From Dicyema japonicum (lineage: Eukaryota; Dicyemida; Rhombozoa; Dicyemidae), in contig RDEW01000014.1 of the NCBI GenBank assembly GCA_011109175.1, positions 134,042-198,041 on the forward strand: a stretch of 64,000 nt of DNA. Direction: 5' to 3'. This document shows positions 46,833 through 60,439 of the stretch, one piece after another (the first letter of the stretch is position 1; each line of letters begins with the position of its first letter). The position numbers and the translations under genes are program-made. A model generated the notes under the pieces. It worked only from the letters and a program-made list of their open reading frames with translations, was not told the DNA's origin and ran no database searches.

Positions 46833-47542
46833 TTAATCCTCCTCCTCATTTTTATCGTCGCCATCATAGTCAGCATCATCTAAATTTCCACAAAAACACC
46901 ACCATTCAGAATATTCGTGGAAAAAAGACTAGTTTGCACTTCCTCGGCAGATGGAGACCGTAAATCCTGACTTAGGTGTTCGATCACTGTTATTCTGTTC
47001 TCAAATTTGACAACCTCAGGGACATCAGTGCACAAAAGGGACAGTTTCTCACAGAGGACAGTTCGATTGGGTTCCTCCACCTTCTCCCTGCACCTGCAAT
47101 AAACGACAGCATTACTCATCCTCATCTTCTGTCCCGTGGATCATCACAAGCAAAATAAACTACAATAATACATATTCCAATGCTCGCTTCAGCCTCTCCA
47201 CCATGTTCACCCCCGGCCCTACTACAAGTGGATTGATGAGAATTTCGCATATTCGTTGTATGGTGTATGGGACGCTGAATATTTTTACCAAAACTACAAG
47301 TTTGACTTATCTATTATCTCGATAATGTGATCAAAGTCTCCCACGTGGTCTAATATTGTCGCAATCTCATCGATTCTGCTTTTTATAATGGTAGATAGCT
47401 CAGTCCATTCGATTCTACATTATATTGGTAACAACCTGGCAACTCCATCGTAAGCGATTCTCAGCAACTCGAAACAGTCATGATTGAGAGACTCAATATC
47501 GTCTATTTTATACAATGATGGATTACCCTGGACAAACATCAT
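46833..47542 (-). CDS. PPP4R2: PPP4R2-like regulatory subunit of protein phosphatase 4
   Basis: Regulatory subunit of the PP4 phosphatase complex (DNA-damage and centrosome functions in other animals). Exons 47436-47542, 47298-47414, 47172-47274, 46903-47128 and 46833-46879, with introns of 21, 23, 43 and 23 nt, give 199 residues with no stop. The core matches PPP4R2: ARIEWTELSTIIKSRIDEIA ('xxWxxFKxxLxxxL'), then SNFVPYTIQRICEILINP, the family's 'PFTIQRLCELLxxP' motif, and ERLKRALEY. The protein ends in an acidic tail (DDADYDGDDKNEEED), as PPP4R2 does. It is shorter than the human protein (417), lacking most of the acidic C-terminus. The 43-nt intron is the least certain junction. Start taken at the first ATG of the frame. 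Confidence 0.8.
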
Positions 47543-47784
47543 CCAACAGTCTACAACGAAAACGTTATCTTAAATTTTCATGCTAAATTAATAATTTATT
47601 AAATTAAAATTGTATTTAATAATTCATTTTATATGAATCTTTTCTTATTTGGCGCCAAAACTCGTACACTTTATAAGTTGAAGTTAGTATTCCGTTTTGA
47701 TCTCTTTCCCTCTCTCATCAAATGTCATCAAGCTATTTGCTTCTCTTGCAAGTGTGGCTGGCGGTATTCAATTGTAAGTATGAG

Positions 47785-48114
47785 TTAATAGTCAACAAGA
47801 ATGTAACAACCAAAAGCGATGTCACAACTATTTTGTGTGGCGGGGAAATTGGATGCGGACCAATATTCGGTGTTGTTCACCTTCAAGTGGATAAAATTGG
47901 CCACTAGTTTCAATCTGGCAACTAAAAAAATCACAATTACTACCCTGTTAACCTGTTCAACGACCTCTGGGAAGTCGGACTGGATGATGGTGGCTATTAG
48001 CGGGATGGGAACCAGAACCAGAACAAAAGGCAAGAATGACATAATTACGAAGTCGATTCTGTTTATCTTGTAGATTCGTATGGTGACCGCAGCTGAGGCA
48101 CGCCATGTTGACAC
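47785..48114 (-). CDS. Unrecognised ORF with membrane-like segments
   Basis: A 109-codon frame: WRASAAVTIRIYKINRIDFV, then a hydrophobic stretch (SFLPFVLVLVPIPLIATII) and a second one (VVIVIFLVARLKLVANFI). Could be the first exon of a membrane protein, but no continuation was found and the opposite strand is also partly open. Function unknown. Confidence 0.3.
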   Translation of the reverse strand: MSTWRASAAVTIRIYKINRIDFVIMSFLPFVLVLVPIPLIATIIQSDFPEVVEQVNRVVIVIFLVARLKLVANFIHLKVNNTEYWSASNFPATQNSCDIAFGCYILVDY

Positions 48115-48179
48115 GAACTTATGAGAAGCGAAATCGATGGCAGATATCTGAGAATTTTGTTGATTGGTCGAAACTCAGT

Positions 48180-48960
48180 CATAGATTATCCTTGAGGCTC
48201 GAATAAGTGGTCCCTGTTTTAGAAAGTGCAAATTTTGTCTGAGATTTTAGAGTAGCACTGGTTGCAGGCTGGATGATTTCGTGTTTTACATTTATCGAGG
48301 ATTTTTAGTCGAGAATGAGGATGTAATCTCTGATTAGTAAATTCTTTGTCATTTTGAGAGTTTTTTGGACAGTCAGTAATTGTCCTAGGAATTGGTATGA
48401 CTGCTTGCTGCATAGTCGGATGAAACTGGCTTTGCTCTTTTTAATTGCTTTGAACTCAGCAAATGAAGGAAGAGGTTCCAGGATAACCAATTGTACAAGG
48501 AAAATCGTATAGGATGATTTTCGGAAGAAACTGACGGTCCTTTCGATTCCAACCGGGTCTAGAATTGCAAAAAAGTTCGCAGTTCAACATCCAAGGTTAA
48601 CTCATCCGTGTTGGTCAATTGCTAGGAATGGTTTCTCTCTGATACGACATACCATATTGAAATAAATTAAAAGGAGATGGAATGAGGAAGATCCTTAAGG
48701 GACACAATTAGGGAGTAAATGAGATTTTGAAAGAGTCCATAAATGACGATCGACTGTGTTAAATCCTTCGGTAATAAACTGGCTTACAAAGAGGGATCTC
48801 CTATAAGAGAACTTTCTCCGTGAAACGTGGAAGATAACAGGTCACGGATATAAGAGGTAGGAAGATAGAGCTCTTTCACTTGTTCGGAATCCTGTTATTG
48901 ATTATAGATTGGCAATGACGGTAAAAGTGTCAGTGGCAATATTTTTCAACGGAATTAGGG
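48180..48960 (-). mobile_element. LINE reverse-transcriptase remnant
   Basis: The minus strand has AFITEGFNTVDRHLWTLSKS and NCVP-stop-GSSSFHLLLIYFN, which correspond to the 'AFDxVxR' and 'NGVPQGSxLSPLLFxxY' RT blocks. C-terminal debris continues to about 48220. Heavily decayed. Confidence 0.5.
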
Positions 48961-49489
48961 ATACACCAAAGGCCCACATTAGAGAAGGCTTTATAATTCT
49001 AATAACGTTTTTGACAGTTTTGATGTGAATACACCGGATTAAGGGGTATTTATGTCTGTATTGTCGCAGACGTAACGTATAGTGTCCTGAGAAGTCTTCG
49101 TTACTGGGACATTAGGTTGTTGATTTCCTTATGTTTTAAGGTACAAGATTCTCCGTCAATAATAAAACATCGCTTGAGTAATCCACAACCACGTCGGTGG
49201 AAGTGAATGAACAGAGTTAAAATCCTAAGGTTCTAGTCAACAAACACCTCGTATACCAATCATGTAGTTTATAAAAATTGGTTTTTCACGTAAGCTTTTA
49301 AAATTCTTGAGCTTAGCAGAATAGGATTATGGTGGCTGGTAAACTAACAGAACAACCTCCATGAAAATAAAGCAGAAATAATGCATATTAATACCAGTTT
49401 TATGATGAACTGACAGCGATCGATTATTTTATTTGTTAATAATTATGAAAAACTAACAAAATTTTAGATTTTTTCAATTAGCATTTCCT
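48961..49489. other. Spacer, no gene seen
   Basis: No recognisable feature. Confidence 0.35.
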
Positions 49490-49690
49490 TACAAATCGTG
49501 GAACCCTCACTCAAGCACAGTGATCCAGAGAGCGTTATCCGGGGAGATGAGGTCAATTTCAAAACTCGTCGTCAGGAAGCGAAATTTTATCCCTGTGAAA
49601 TGCGTAGACGTATCCATTTGAATGTCAGCAGGCATTGGGCGTCTCCTGAGAAAAGTATGTTCAATGACGCCACCAGAGGGAAGCTAGTTA
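49490..49690. repeat. Dispersed repeat, family F2, copy 3
   Basis: Shares CCCTCACTCAAGCACAGTGA (copy 1 has CCCTCACACAAGCAAAGTGA), GCATTGGGCGTCTCC and AATGACGCCACCAGAGG with copies at 24190 and 28555. Confidence 0.65.
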
Positions 49691-49790
49691 TTAACCATTT
49701 TTCTCAATAAATAAATTAATTTTAATATTTAATTTAATACAATAAATTCGTATATTTGCAATTAAAATTTAAATTAAAATAACAATCTTA

Positions 49791-52700
49791 ATGTATGAAA
49801 GTAGTGCGGAGAAATTGGACCTACAAGATTATTTGTTGGATCCAAATCTATTCAAAGAGATGAGTACCTCTAAAAATTTTCGTCCTTTCGACTTACTAAA
49901 ATTGGCCATGTGTCATATAGCCCCCAATATAGCCCTTATGGAAGACAACTGGATTATCAGTTTTCTATTTTCATAAATTTTAGTCTCAATGAAGAACAAC
50001 GCCAAATTGATGTCCTGTTCCGTACTTGTCCTCAAAATCTGCGCCTTTCTTAACTGGAATCTCGATCTTTTTTGCAGCAAGTAAGTCCCTTACTTTATTC
50101 AGCCTTCCTAACCATTATGTAATGCTGATCTCCATTCTTCTACTCAAATTTGTCTTCAAATCTGAGGACGAACTGGACGCGCCATTTATTTTAACCTCCG
50201 AATATGATCCCTCAGAAGACTCACTGCAGTTATTCGCCAAATTATTCATCCTTCGATGGTTTTATGGAGATTTTATGATCCTAGGATCTTTTCCTGCCGG
50301 TTTTTTGACAATAAAAACAAAGGGCGGCCTCTGCCCAAGAAGTTTTCCTTTAGTTCACATTAGGGACATGTTCTCCGAGGATATCCCCATTTTCTATTAT
50401 CCTGAAATGTACAATAAGCTGGTTTTCTTCTGGCTGATTCTGTAGCGACAGACTTTCTTCAATGAATCCAGTCAGTTTCTATCTAGTTTCCTGTACAATT
50501 CGTGCGATCTCTCCATGCCCACTCGACTGGCTTTCTCCCAGCCTTCTGAGTCTTCTCAAATCGAGGACCTATTCGACCAAGAGAGGTTTCGTCACTATCA
50601 CAGCTCGTCAGTACCAGATCCTGGTATTTTAATTTCCTAAAAACAGATATCGATGGATATTGCCAGAGTATCCTTTTTGGCCTGTCACGTGGACTACAGT
50701 TTCCGTGTTTTTCACAGAGTAAATGACTTGTACAATGAAATGACGGAACAAGGCGATAAAGTGTTTCTCAAAACTTTCCCCGTTGAAGAGCTCCGTGCTT
50801 ATATTCGGGCTGATGATAGCTATAAGAAGATCGGTGACTTCTACAGCAAGAATGTCCAAGACGGGGAATTCAGTGAGGAATTCAGTGAAGAATTCAAGAC
50901 TTCTTTTCTTACGGTCAATGAGAGCACCAGGTTCTTAAATTAATCATTTTGAGGAACAAGCATGCCATAAACATGCATTTTAATGAGTTGTCCACAGCCT
51001 CTTCTCCTTCATTTGACTACTTCCCTTTCTCCGTGAAACTCTCTGAGGATGATTGGAAACATATGGTTCACGTGGCCTGTTCTACTGAAAATACTGAACT
51101 TGTGCAAAAAGTCCTATAGTTTGCCATATTCTAACATTCACAGCATTTTATTCGCATTTTTCAGAGATGATGGCGGTTTTATTGACTCCATTAAAGATAA
51201 CCTGTTCTCCAATGTGACCGCAGTTCAGAAACTCAAAAATATGACCACAAATTCGTCCGCACATTATGCAGAACCCTCATTTGTGATTGTTGACGATCTA
51301 CTGTGGAACATGGACTTTGATTTTGTCCGAGATAGTTTAAATAGTTCAATCCTAACGGAAGGCCACGTGGATATAGTTAAGGACCTTAATTTTCTGGTTT
51401 TTATTTGAATTACTCTAGTATAAGGAAAAACTGGAATCCGAAGCCTCCCATCCAAAGATTTTCTGTCACCTAGTCAAGTCCTTAATGTCGGCATATTACA
51501 AAATGGATTATGATTTGGCCAGTCGCTTCATAACTGAAGCTCTCAGATTGGCTGATGTGAACTCTGAGTTGTATCTTCAATTAATGTGGCACAAAGTTGG
51601 CATCGACTGTCGATTTTCGATTCCTTCTTATAATGACTTGATATCCTTGATCACTTCCTCTAAGAAGGCGGAGTTATATCTGAAATACCGAGTCTTTTCT
51701 GTGTTTCTGGATAATGAAGATAATTATGGTTTTGTCACCACAAAACATATCCTTTCTATCCCTGGAAATGCTCTCATTTATTATTTGGTTCGCGTGCTGC
51801 TTTCTCCTGAGTCTGAGGACATCAAGAATCTAGTCGCAGAAGGTCTCTATTTTGCTTTACCCCAGTTAGCCTACTTTTCATGGTAGACTGCCAAGATGAA
51901 GACCGGCTCTCTCCCACTGATTTAAACGAATTCATAAGCTACTCATCAGTTTGCTAAATCCCTGACAATTTAGAGTATTAAACTCTTGGCTCCACTCGGA
52001 TCTCTTCTTATCGCTTTGTACGTGAAGAACAAGGTACTTTGTGAAATCATTTAGCTCAATGTCTCCTCGAAGATAACGTACCCCTTTGCAGAGTTGTGGG
52101 GGACCAATTGGTAGGTGTGTTGTTTTACTGCAGCTGTAACGACTCCATAAACATCTCGCTTGTTTTGAAGTCTGTGCACGTTTTCTTCAGAAGGATGCAT
52201 CAATTGCATGCGAAATCCTGGTATTTGGTGGAGACTGAGTTTATGATTTGTACGTTCTTTTCATCATTATAGTGCGTGAGGAGTATCGCTTAGCGCTGAA
52301 AAATTACTGTTGGTACATTGCCACAGTTAGCGAGTTCTTTAATTCCTCTGTCCTCCCTTCTGTTTTGACGGATTCTGTATTTCTGAGTGTAAATGTTGTT
52401 AGATTATCAAGGGTATGATTAAGTGCTGTAACGCCTTGAAAATGAGTGCTCAAGTATCGGTCGGATAATACATAGATGGCTGTTTTGACGCAGTACTTGA
52501 GTGACGTGGACTACTCAACGTGCTTTGCTGGAATAGGGGACATCAATGGATTGGAGGTTATCGACATTATGGTTGAATATATTTATGATGTTAACATTTT
52601 GGAGCACATTCATGGTTGCTTTGTGAGGTTATCTTAGCCGTTTATGTGATGAAGGGACGTTCTAAAATGGCGGATTATATTGTTGGTTTATTGGTTATTT

Positions 52701-52827
52701 GTAGTTGAAATATATTAGGAATAAGGATCTGTCTCCCTTTAATTCTGAGGATTTTACTAATTCTTTCAAAAAATTGAGAATGGCAAGTTTTTTTGAATTC
52801 ATGTTCAAAATTACTTGTCTTGCCTAA
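49791..52827 (+). CDS. INTS8: Integrator complex subunit 8
   Basis: Scaffold subunit of the Integrator complex, which cleaves snRNA and nascent Pol II transcripts and recruits PP2A. The start MYESSAEKLDLQDYLLDPNL has the family's opening 'DFLLDPxL'. Introns of 24 nt (49970-49993) and 22 nt (50077-50098) and one of 24 nt near 50421 splice in frame. VLVLKICAFLNWNLDLF matches human 'LxLxVAAHLKWDLDIL'. The C-terminal part is clear: SWYLVETEF (about 52220), WYIATVSEFFNSSVLPSVLT (about 52311), AVLTQYLSDVDYSTCF (about 52480), VEYIYDVNILEHIHG (about 52572) and KKLRMASFFEFMFK at the end. I did not fix every junction in the middle (50600-52200), where open blocks of up to 133 codons alternate with short gaps. 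No sign of decay. Human INTS8 is 995 residues; about 950 fit here. Confidence 0.85.
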
Positions 52828-52889
52828 TAACCCTTCCTTTCATGTTTATACTTGTAAATCTTTTTATTTTATTGACGCAAATAGTTACT

Positions 52890-53165
52890 CTTGTATCATT
52901 TCAAGAGTTCGAATATAATAATTCCTTCGCGTCTGTGAGGAGGACTGAAACCCCCTCGTCTGTCCATTTCCAAGTTAAAAGAAAGTCGATTTGTTAAAAA
53001 GTTCCCATTTTCAATCGGATTCCTCTGTAGGAATAAGAGAAGGCTCTTTCGTACGGAGTGGGTACAATGCAAGACCACTGACGTTTGATGGCTCGATTGA
53101 CTACGGGAACTAGGATTACCTTTTTTCTGTCTTTTTTTCTCGATGATCACGGGGTTCTAAATAAA
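52890..53165 (+). mobile_element. Jockey-like LINE C-terminal fragment
   Basis: Homologous in sense orientation to the minus-strand LINE at 14550-14740 (shared FASVRRTETP versus FLRVCEEDENP text and matching DNA around TCGCGTCTGTGAGGA). Truncated at both ends. Confidence 0.55.
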
Positions 53166-53239
53166 TTGTAGTCAAAGTTACAAAAGCTATGGGCTAGGTG
53201 CATGAGACGTTTGTGTATCAGATATTCACCGAGTCATCA

Positions 53240-54370
53240 CAGACGCGAAGCACAAGATGAAATTAATTTGAATGGACAAAATATGATTGATAAGTTAAAA
53301 GAAGTTGAACCTGACGTAATATGGAAAATGGAATCTTTTTTCAATCTTTCCTATCTATAACAATTTCATGTAAATAAAAAAATAGGCATAAAGCAATCAA
53401 AAGTGAGAATCACTATACTAATGCAACTGGAACAATAGGCTTTAACACAAATCCTCGTCACCTCAAAACAGTCGTTTTCTCGATCGATTTACAAAAGGCC
53501 TTCGACTCTGTCTCAAGAAAAATCCTAACCCGGAAATTGTTTGCCCTCCCCGTCATCCCCAATATAAAACTCTGGCTTGCTAACTTCATCAATGGAAGAA
53601 GGGCCCGGGTATAAATGGATGGGTTAGATGACCAAATCAGTTTTAAGATTACTACCCAATGGTGTCTCACAATGTTCCCTTTTATCACCCGCCTTATTTA
53701 ACTTATACGTGTCCGATTTACCACAACCCGATAATAAAGACGATTTCCTTCTATCATGTGCTGATGACCTATTAATCCGCGATCAAGATATCCTAAAGGC
53801 ATCAGAAAGATTACAAGAATACCTTCACAAGCTTTCACGAAGAAACTGAAAATCTTGGGGATCACCTTCGACACACATATGTCCTTCTCATCTCACGTCG
53901 ACGGTGTCTCTGGAAGCTTCTAAGAAAGCTAGGGATAATCAAAACTATTTTCGGTGGCACTAAAACCCATCTTCCAGCTTTGAAATTATTGTACAAACAA
54001 TTCGTTGAGCAATCTATCAGCTATGCCTGTACGTCATGAGGAACCAATCTGTCCTGGACAAACAAACAAAGAATCCGAGACATTCAGGCCTTAACCGCCA
54101 CTACTAGTAGTAATCTAGGGAAACTAGTAAAACTGATCCCCTCATCACTTGAATACCTTATACAACTAAATGGAAAGGGATTTACTACCCAGTGCAGGCA
54201 GTGCAACTCTCAACAATACACAGCCATGACGTGTCTTATGAGAAGGGTATACATCACCCCTCTCCAATTCCTATTTCCAAAACCACCCCGCCCACAAAAA
54301 AGTTGTGTTGGATCCCAGAAAGCGCACGAGGAGAAATTGAGAAATTTGATTGAAGCCTTAATTTAGTAAT
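53240..54370 (+). mobile_element. Jockey-like LINE fragment
   Basis: RT blocks in order: VFSIDLQKAFDSVSRKIL (about 53470), IKLWLANFINGRRARV (about 53565), NGVSQCSLLSPALFNLYVSD (about 53650), LLSCADDLLI (YADD now CADD, about 53748), LKILGITFDTHMSFSSHV (about 53850) and C-terminal debris. Frame changes and stops. Confidence 0.75.
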
Positions 54371-54429
54371 TAAATAAACTATTGGTGTTGTTGGGTTAAT
54401 AATAATAAAAATTAAACTTTTTGTCATTT

Positions 54430-54985
54430 GGCAAGTCAAAGACCAAGATGTTTAAAAGATTTTGACTTGGAAAATCATTTACTATGAAAATAAAAGGTTT
54501 GGATGACAACAGAACTTTTAATGTTATCAGCAGTCATCTTAGCGATGAATTAAAATGTTAAGGAAAAAGTTATTTTTACTGATAGATAATGCTCCAAGCC
54601 ACGTTTAACGAAGTTTTTTGAAAATTAAAATTATATTCTTTCCAAAAAACACAACTGCTAATCTTCAACTAATCGATTCAGGCATAATCAAGAACTTTAA
54701 GCATTATTATGAAAAAGGCTTATTTTGGATTATATGGAAGTCCTTGATCCTGTTTTGAATGACTACAAAAAAGAACTGGAAAAAACTTGCTAATGAAGAA
54801 AAAAAACAGAAATGCTCGACAAAAACAAAATCTTTTTTGTGAAGATTATAATTCGACGAGGATATTGTTAATGCTGACAATGGAGAGATTAATATTAATT
54901 ACAATGAAATTAGTATATTTATTCCCCTCAATCCGAAAGGCATCCAAATTTTTTTGTTCAGATTAATGAGGGTTTACTGTAATGA
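54430..54985 (+). mobile_element. Tigger/pogo-like DNA transposon remnant
   Basis: The DDE domain is recognisable: VLFLLIDNAPSHV (about 54570), then IIFFPKNTTANLQLIDSGII and KNFKHYYEK (about 54630-54710), the 'FLPPNTTxxLQPxDxGIIxxFK' block. Near 54968 the sequence GAGGGTTTACTGTA resembles the terminal repeat of the element at 13284-15739. The left end is not found. Confidence 0.65.
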
Positions 54986-55569
54986 TGAATACAGGCATTA
55001 TCAAAGATATCGAGTCTTCAATTCCCTTTTCATAGCACAGATTTTTTAAGGATTCCGAAAAATAGTCATTGATGCAATTTCTGGTTCTGATGGCCCCTAT
55101 AGGAATATAGGTAGGAGATCCTGAAACAGCTCTTTTTGTCTTCGTCTTAGAAAAATCCGACCTCATTATGAGCTTTAAGATGTTCTTTTATTCAAAAATA
55201 TATGTAACCTTATTTCAATGTTAATGATTAGAAAGTTACGCTATTGGTCAGGAAAGTGACGTTAATGGTCGGGAAACCCTATAAATCTATGAATGAATAT
55301 GCATTGTCCTTATATAATTGCTATATTGGATTGGTTAATGATGAACCAATGGAGATTGAAAATATTATATTGATATGTCACCTGAAACCCGCAAACAAGG
55401 AGAGATTATTATATTAGTCGAACTAAATTGAGAAGGGGCTGACTTCGATTGTACTGAAAGTGAATGTATGCTGTATCAGTTTCTGGCTGATATGAAAAGA
55501 AAATCTGACATTTTGCTAGAGAGGATGGATTGTTGCGTGCCTTGAAAACAAAGAAAACACATTTGACCA
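54986..55569. other. Spacer or old element, unassigned
   Basis: Small ORFs on both strands without clear identity; 55200-55560 may belong to the retroelement that follows. Confidence 0.3.
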
Positions 55570-56310
55570 CGATCGATAGATTTCTATCTTTCAACACAAA
55601 ATGGATCTAACTCGAGTTGATATAAAGACTATCAGAGAAAGTCCTGATTGATTCTATGGGAAAAAGCAGCTTTATTCTATGCTTTTTAACATTTACGAAG
55701 ATGGAAAAGTTGATCTGGTCGGATCTTCGGAGTGGTTAACCAGTGGAAACAACAGCCCGAGATCAGAGAGCATGTATTGTTTGCTTCAGGGCAGGAACTT
55801 GTTTTTTGATAACAATGATTCAGAGAAAGGCTAAGAAATCAGTGATCGTTTGGCTACGTTGTAGTTAGAACACTCAGTACGACTATGTAAGGAGGCATAA
55901 CAAAGTTTTTAGGTGCATTCATCTGCATTTATGTAAAATGTGTGGCATCAAGCAATCTAAAATTTTAGAACACATTGAGGGTGGAAAGGGTTCGATCTGA
56001 AGGTGGAAATCCGAGTGAACACTTCCATCATGAATGGCATTGAAATGCAGAACAATAAACCTGACATGAAGAATGAGATTGTGATTATAGAAGTTGGAAT
56101 CACCTCACAAGAAGCACTCGGGCATACAGAGGTGGAGAAACTAACATGTATGACTTGTTAATTATACCTAAGAAAACATTAAAAAGTATGGCTGTCGAGC
56201 ACAAACATGGAGTCAAGACACCAATTGAGGAAATCCTTTGCGCGTTGAGGCGAATGGAAGAGCGGGCAACTCATTACATTGGTGAACCACGGACTTTTCA
56301 GGACTGGTAA
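55570..56310 (+). mobile_element. Second RT/nuclease-type LINE, 3' part
   Basis: A different family from R1-R8. It reads KKQLYSMLFNIYEDGKVDLV and SSEWLTSGNNSPRSESMYCL (about 55670-55780), resembling the 'WLxxGxLxxETEGFxxAIQDQ' block of such retroelements. Next is YVRRHNKVFRCIHLHLCKMC (about 55880), the 'RHNxVxxxIHxxL' block, then MQNNKPDMKNEIVIIEVGIT (about 56047), a PD...E core like a restriction-like nuclease, and HKHGVKTPIEEIL. Several frame changes. Confidence 0.55.
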
Positions 56311-56700
56311 CTAGGCGGTTCTCGTTAGACAATCGTTGAGACGGTCGAGGATGTTTAGATCTCGAGATGCAAAGACGATGTCGTCAGCGTAAGAGACAAG
56401 GATTTTCCGATGTGGGGAGATCGGCCATGAATAAGTAGAATAGGAAGGGGGATAATGGAGATCCTTAGAGAACACCATTAGAAGAAACTGTGTAATGGAT
56501 TTTGACTGTCAAATAAAAACACGTCCTCTCCGACCGCTAAGGAAGTTTGCTAGTCAGAGTTTTAAAATTTCCAGGGATTCTTGTTTGGAAAATTTTCCAA
56601 GTAAGGATCTTCCTCGACACTAAATCGAAAACTTTTTAGACATCAATGGAGCAAAGTAGAGTCTTCAGATGTCCCAGCCTGTTCCACGTTAAATTCCATA
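56310..56700 (-). mobile_element. Jockey-like LINE RT fragment
   Basis: The minus strand contains LCSIDV-stop-KVFDLVSRKILT, HYTVSSNGVL then GSPLSPFLFYLFMADLP, and LYADD-region remnants (about 56370-56400). Stops and frameshifts. Confidence 0.6.
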
Positions 56701-56857
56701 TCAGGGGGAGAGTCGTTAATTTTTTAGAGAACCGACCTCTCCAGGTTTAAATATTTTTAATAATAATAATTTAATTTTTTTTCAAAATTAATAATATTCG
56801 GTTAACAGAAAAAGTAAATAGATATATGAATTTTGATTATTAATACGAATTTACTAA

Positions 56858-58514
<1,657 letters not shown>

Positions 58515-59149
58515 ATAAATTTACATTTACAGGCAAATAAATTTTTGAATGAAATTAATTTGTAATTTAGGGAGATTGAATCGTCAGGCTGTAAAAAATA
58601 AACAAACTTTATTTAGTCAACCAAAAAGTTACATTTTTTACAACCTTCCTCGCCTGCCTCTTCATTAGCTTTCTAAGGCAGGTTCGATTGTGGTTGCTGA
58701 AACAGCGCATTGTCTAATTGAGCACTCTGCCTTATGACATCCCCGGGCACTGCCTCCTATAAGGATCTCTTGGTTTCTCTGGACTGTAGGTAGGTCTGGA
58801 GCTTCCTATCCACTGCTAACTGTCTTAGATAACCTTTGTGGTACTTTGATTCAATTTCTTCCACTTCATTACTATTTCAATAACGAGGACCCTGCAACCG
58901 AACATCTACCACACCTCACTTTTAAGGATACCTCGTTATGCCTCTACATATAGTCGTGGTAGAGCATGGATACGCACCGAGTGGCTAAATGATCAACCGA
59001 CGTGTTCCTTGGGGACATGTACTTGTTGATCGACCCTAAAATATTTTACAATGCCTCCAATCGAGGTGAGGGTCACCGTATTTTAGCCATGCGGATTGAC
59101 AATGCTCTGAACAAAATTTGGTATATACCGCTATTTATATGACACTTAT
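58515..59149. other. Spacer with a possible minus-strand coding relic
   Basis: On the minus strand about 58620-58900 reads EEIESKYHKGYLRQLAVDRK and LQTYLQSRETKRSL before stops. It may be a retroelement or gene relic; not identified. The remainder shows nothing. Confidence 0.25.
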
Positions 59150-59510
59150 TGGGTGACTGGTCTCTCTCAGTACCTTGTCGTCATTTACTTTTTAAGCCCT
59201 TAGTGGAGTGGGAGAGAACAAATATTTTTTTAAAGATTAGCATGTCTGCTGGATCGGCAGCCGATCTGGCCGAGAAAATCAAGATTAAAAAATATGGCGA
59301 AATTGGAGATCGCTTTCGTTTTGTACCGGTATCAATCGATACGTCTACTGCTGCGGGGAGTATCACAGTCTTTTTCCTGAAGGAAATCGGGAGATAATTG
59401 GCCCATCGTAAGAAAGACGTGCGGGCTGAGACAACAAATTGGGATTGCAGTTGTCCGTGGAAACGCTTACTCCGTATTGTCAGCAGCCGCTCTTCCCTGT
59501 TATTGTTAAT
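59150..59510 (+). mobile_element. RLE-type LINE 3' fragment (copy R6)
   Basis: Encodes GSAADLAEKIKIKKYGEIGD, RFRFVPVSIDTSTAAGSITV and, after a frame change, QQIGIAVVRGNAYSVLSAAA, the conserved C-terminus. Ends in TTATTGTTAATAAATAAT. Confidence 0.65.
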
Positions 59511-59820
59511 AAATAATATTTTATTGTTAAATAAAACGTGTTAGCATAATATAAATTATAGATTCTATAAATGTAGAAAGTGCTTCTCATTGATAGTGTT
59601 CAAGGTTGGCTCATGGAATACACTATATTAACAGAGAGTGCATGCTTACATGAATCACAGGTATACGATGGTTTGAGTGTAAAATTCAAGTATGCGATCT
59701 TTTGATTAATTAATGGTTTCGGAAACATATAACTATTATAAATTCTATATATTTTAAAATTAATTTCTTAAATATTTTAGAAATAATTTAAAGAAATTAA
59801 TTTAAAAATAAAGAAACTTA

Positions 59821-60439
59821 ATGGACTTTATTCATGTAGTTGGAGTTCATGTAGTCAATTCAGTTGGAAAATTCACTGATCCGTTCGACATAGAAATAAA
59901 GTTCGAATGTAAAAGAGAACTCAACGATGGTCTCTAGTTTTTAAAATAGCCTAGATTTGGAATGGAAGCTTATTTATGTCGGATCTCCCGAGTCTGATAA
60001 GTATGACCAACTCCTCGACATAATCGTCGTTGGTCCCATTCCTCTTGGAAGGCACAAAATTAAATTTGAAGTAAAAGTGGATTTTATCATAAAAGACAAA
60101 CCCCCCTCAGATTAGCCTTATCCCACCCGAGTTCATCCTCGGCTGTTCGGCCTTATTAATTTGCTGTTCTCTGCTCAATGTGGAGTTTATTCGGATCGGG
60201 TACTTTGTCCAGACGGAATATCAGGACTCACAGGTGCTACCAACCAATACCCTGCTTCCTGACCCGTCACTGGTTGATGATCTTTAATATTGCAGTTGGT
60301 TAGGAAGGTGGCCTGCGATATTCCAAGAATGACGCGGTTTGACAGGGAGAGGGACGGTCGGCAGGCATCGGTTATCCAGGCCACTGAAGGCAGAGTGCTG
60401 TTCCACGTGCCCTCCGCTAATGGTTCAACAAAAAAATAA
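59821..60439 (+). CDS. ASF1: Histone chaperone ASF1
   Basis: Chaperone of histone H3-H4 dimers in the nucleus. Four exons, 59821-59929, 59955-60070, 60096-60272 and 60296-60439, with introns of 25, 25 and 23 nt, give 181 residues. Landmarks of the immunoglobulin-like core: [78 protein letters not shown]. The charged tail after MTRF is short, as in metazoan ASF1. The start is an ATG followed by a slightly unusual first strand ([13 protein letters not shown] where most have 'xVxVxNVxVLDNP'). Intact. Confidence 0.95.

Noticed and set aside
47785-48114. SLC13-type transporter start
   Set aside because: The first hydrophobic segment resembles the N-terminus of that family, but the following conserved blocks are absent.
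58620-58900. A host gene on the minus strand
   Set aside because: A few coding-looking words occur, but in-frame stops are not explained by short introns and no family was recognised.
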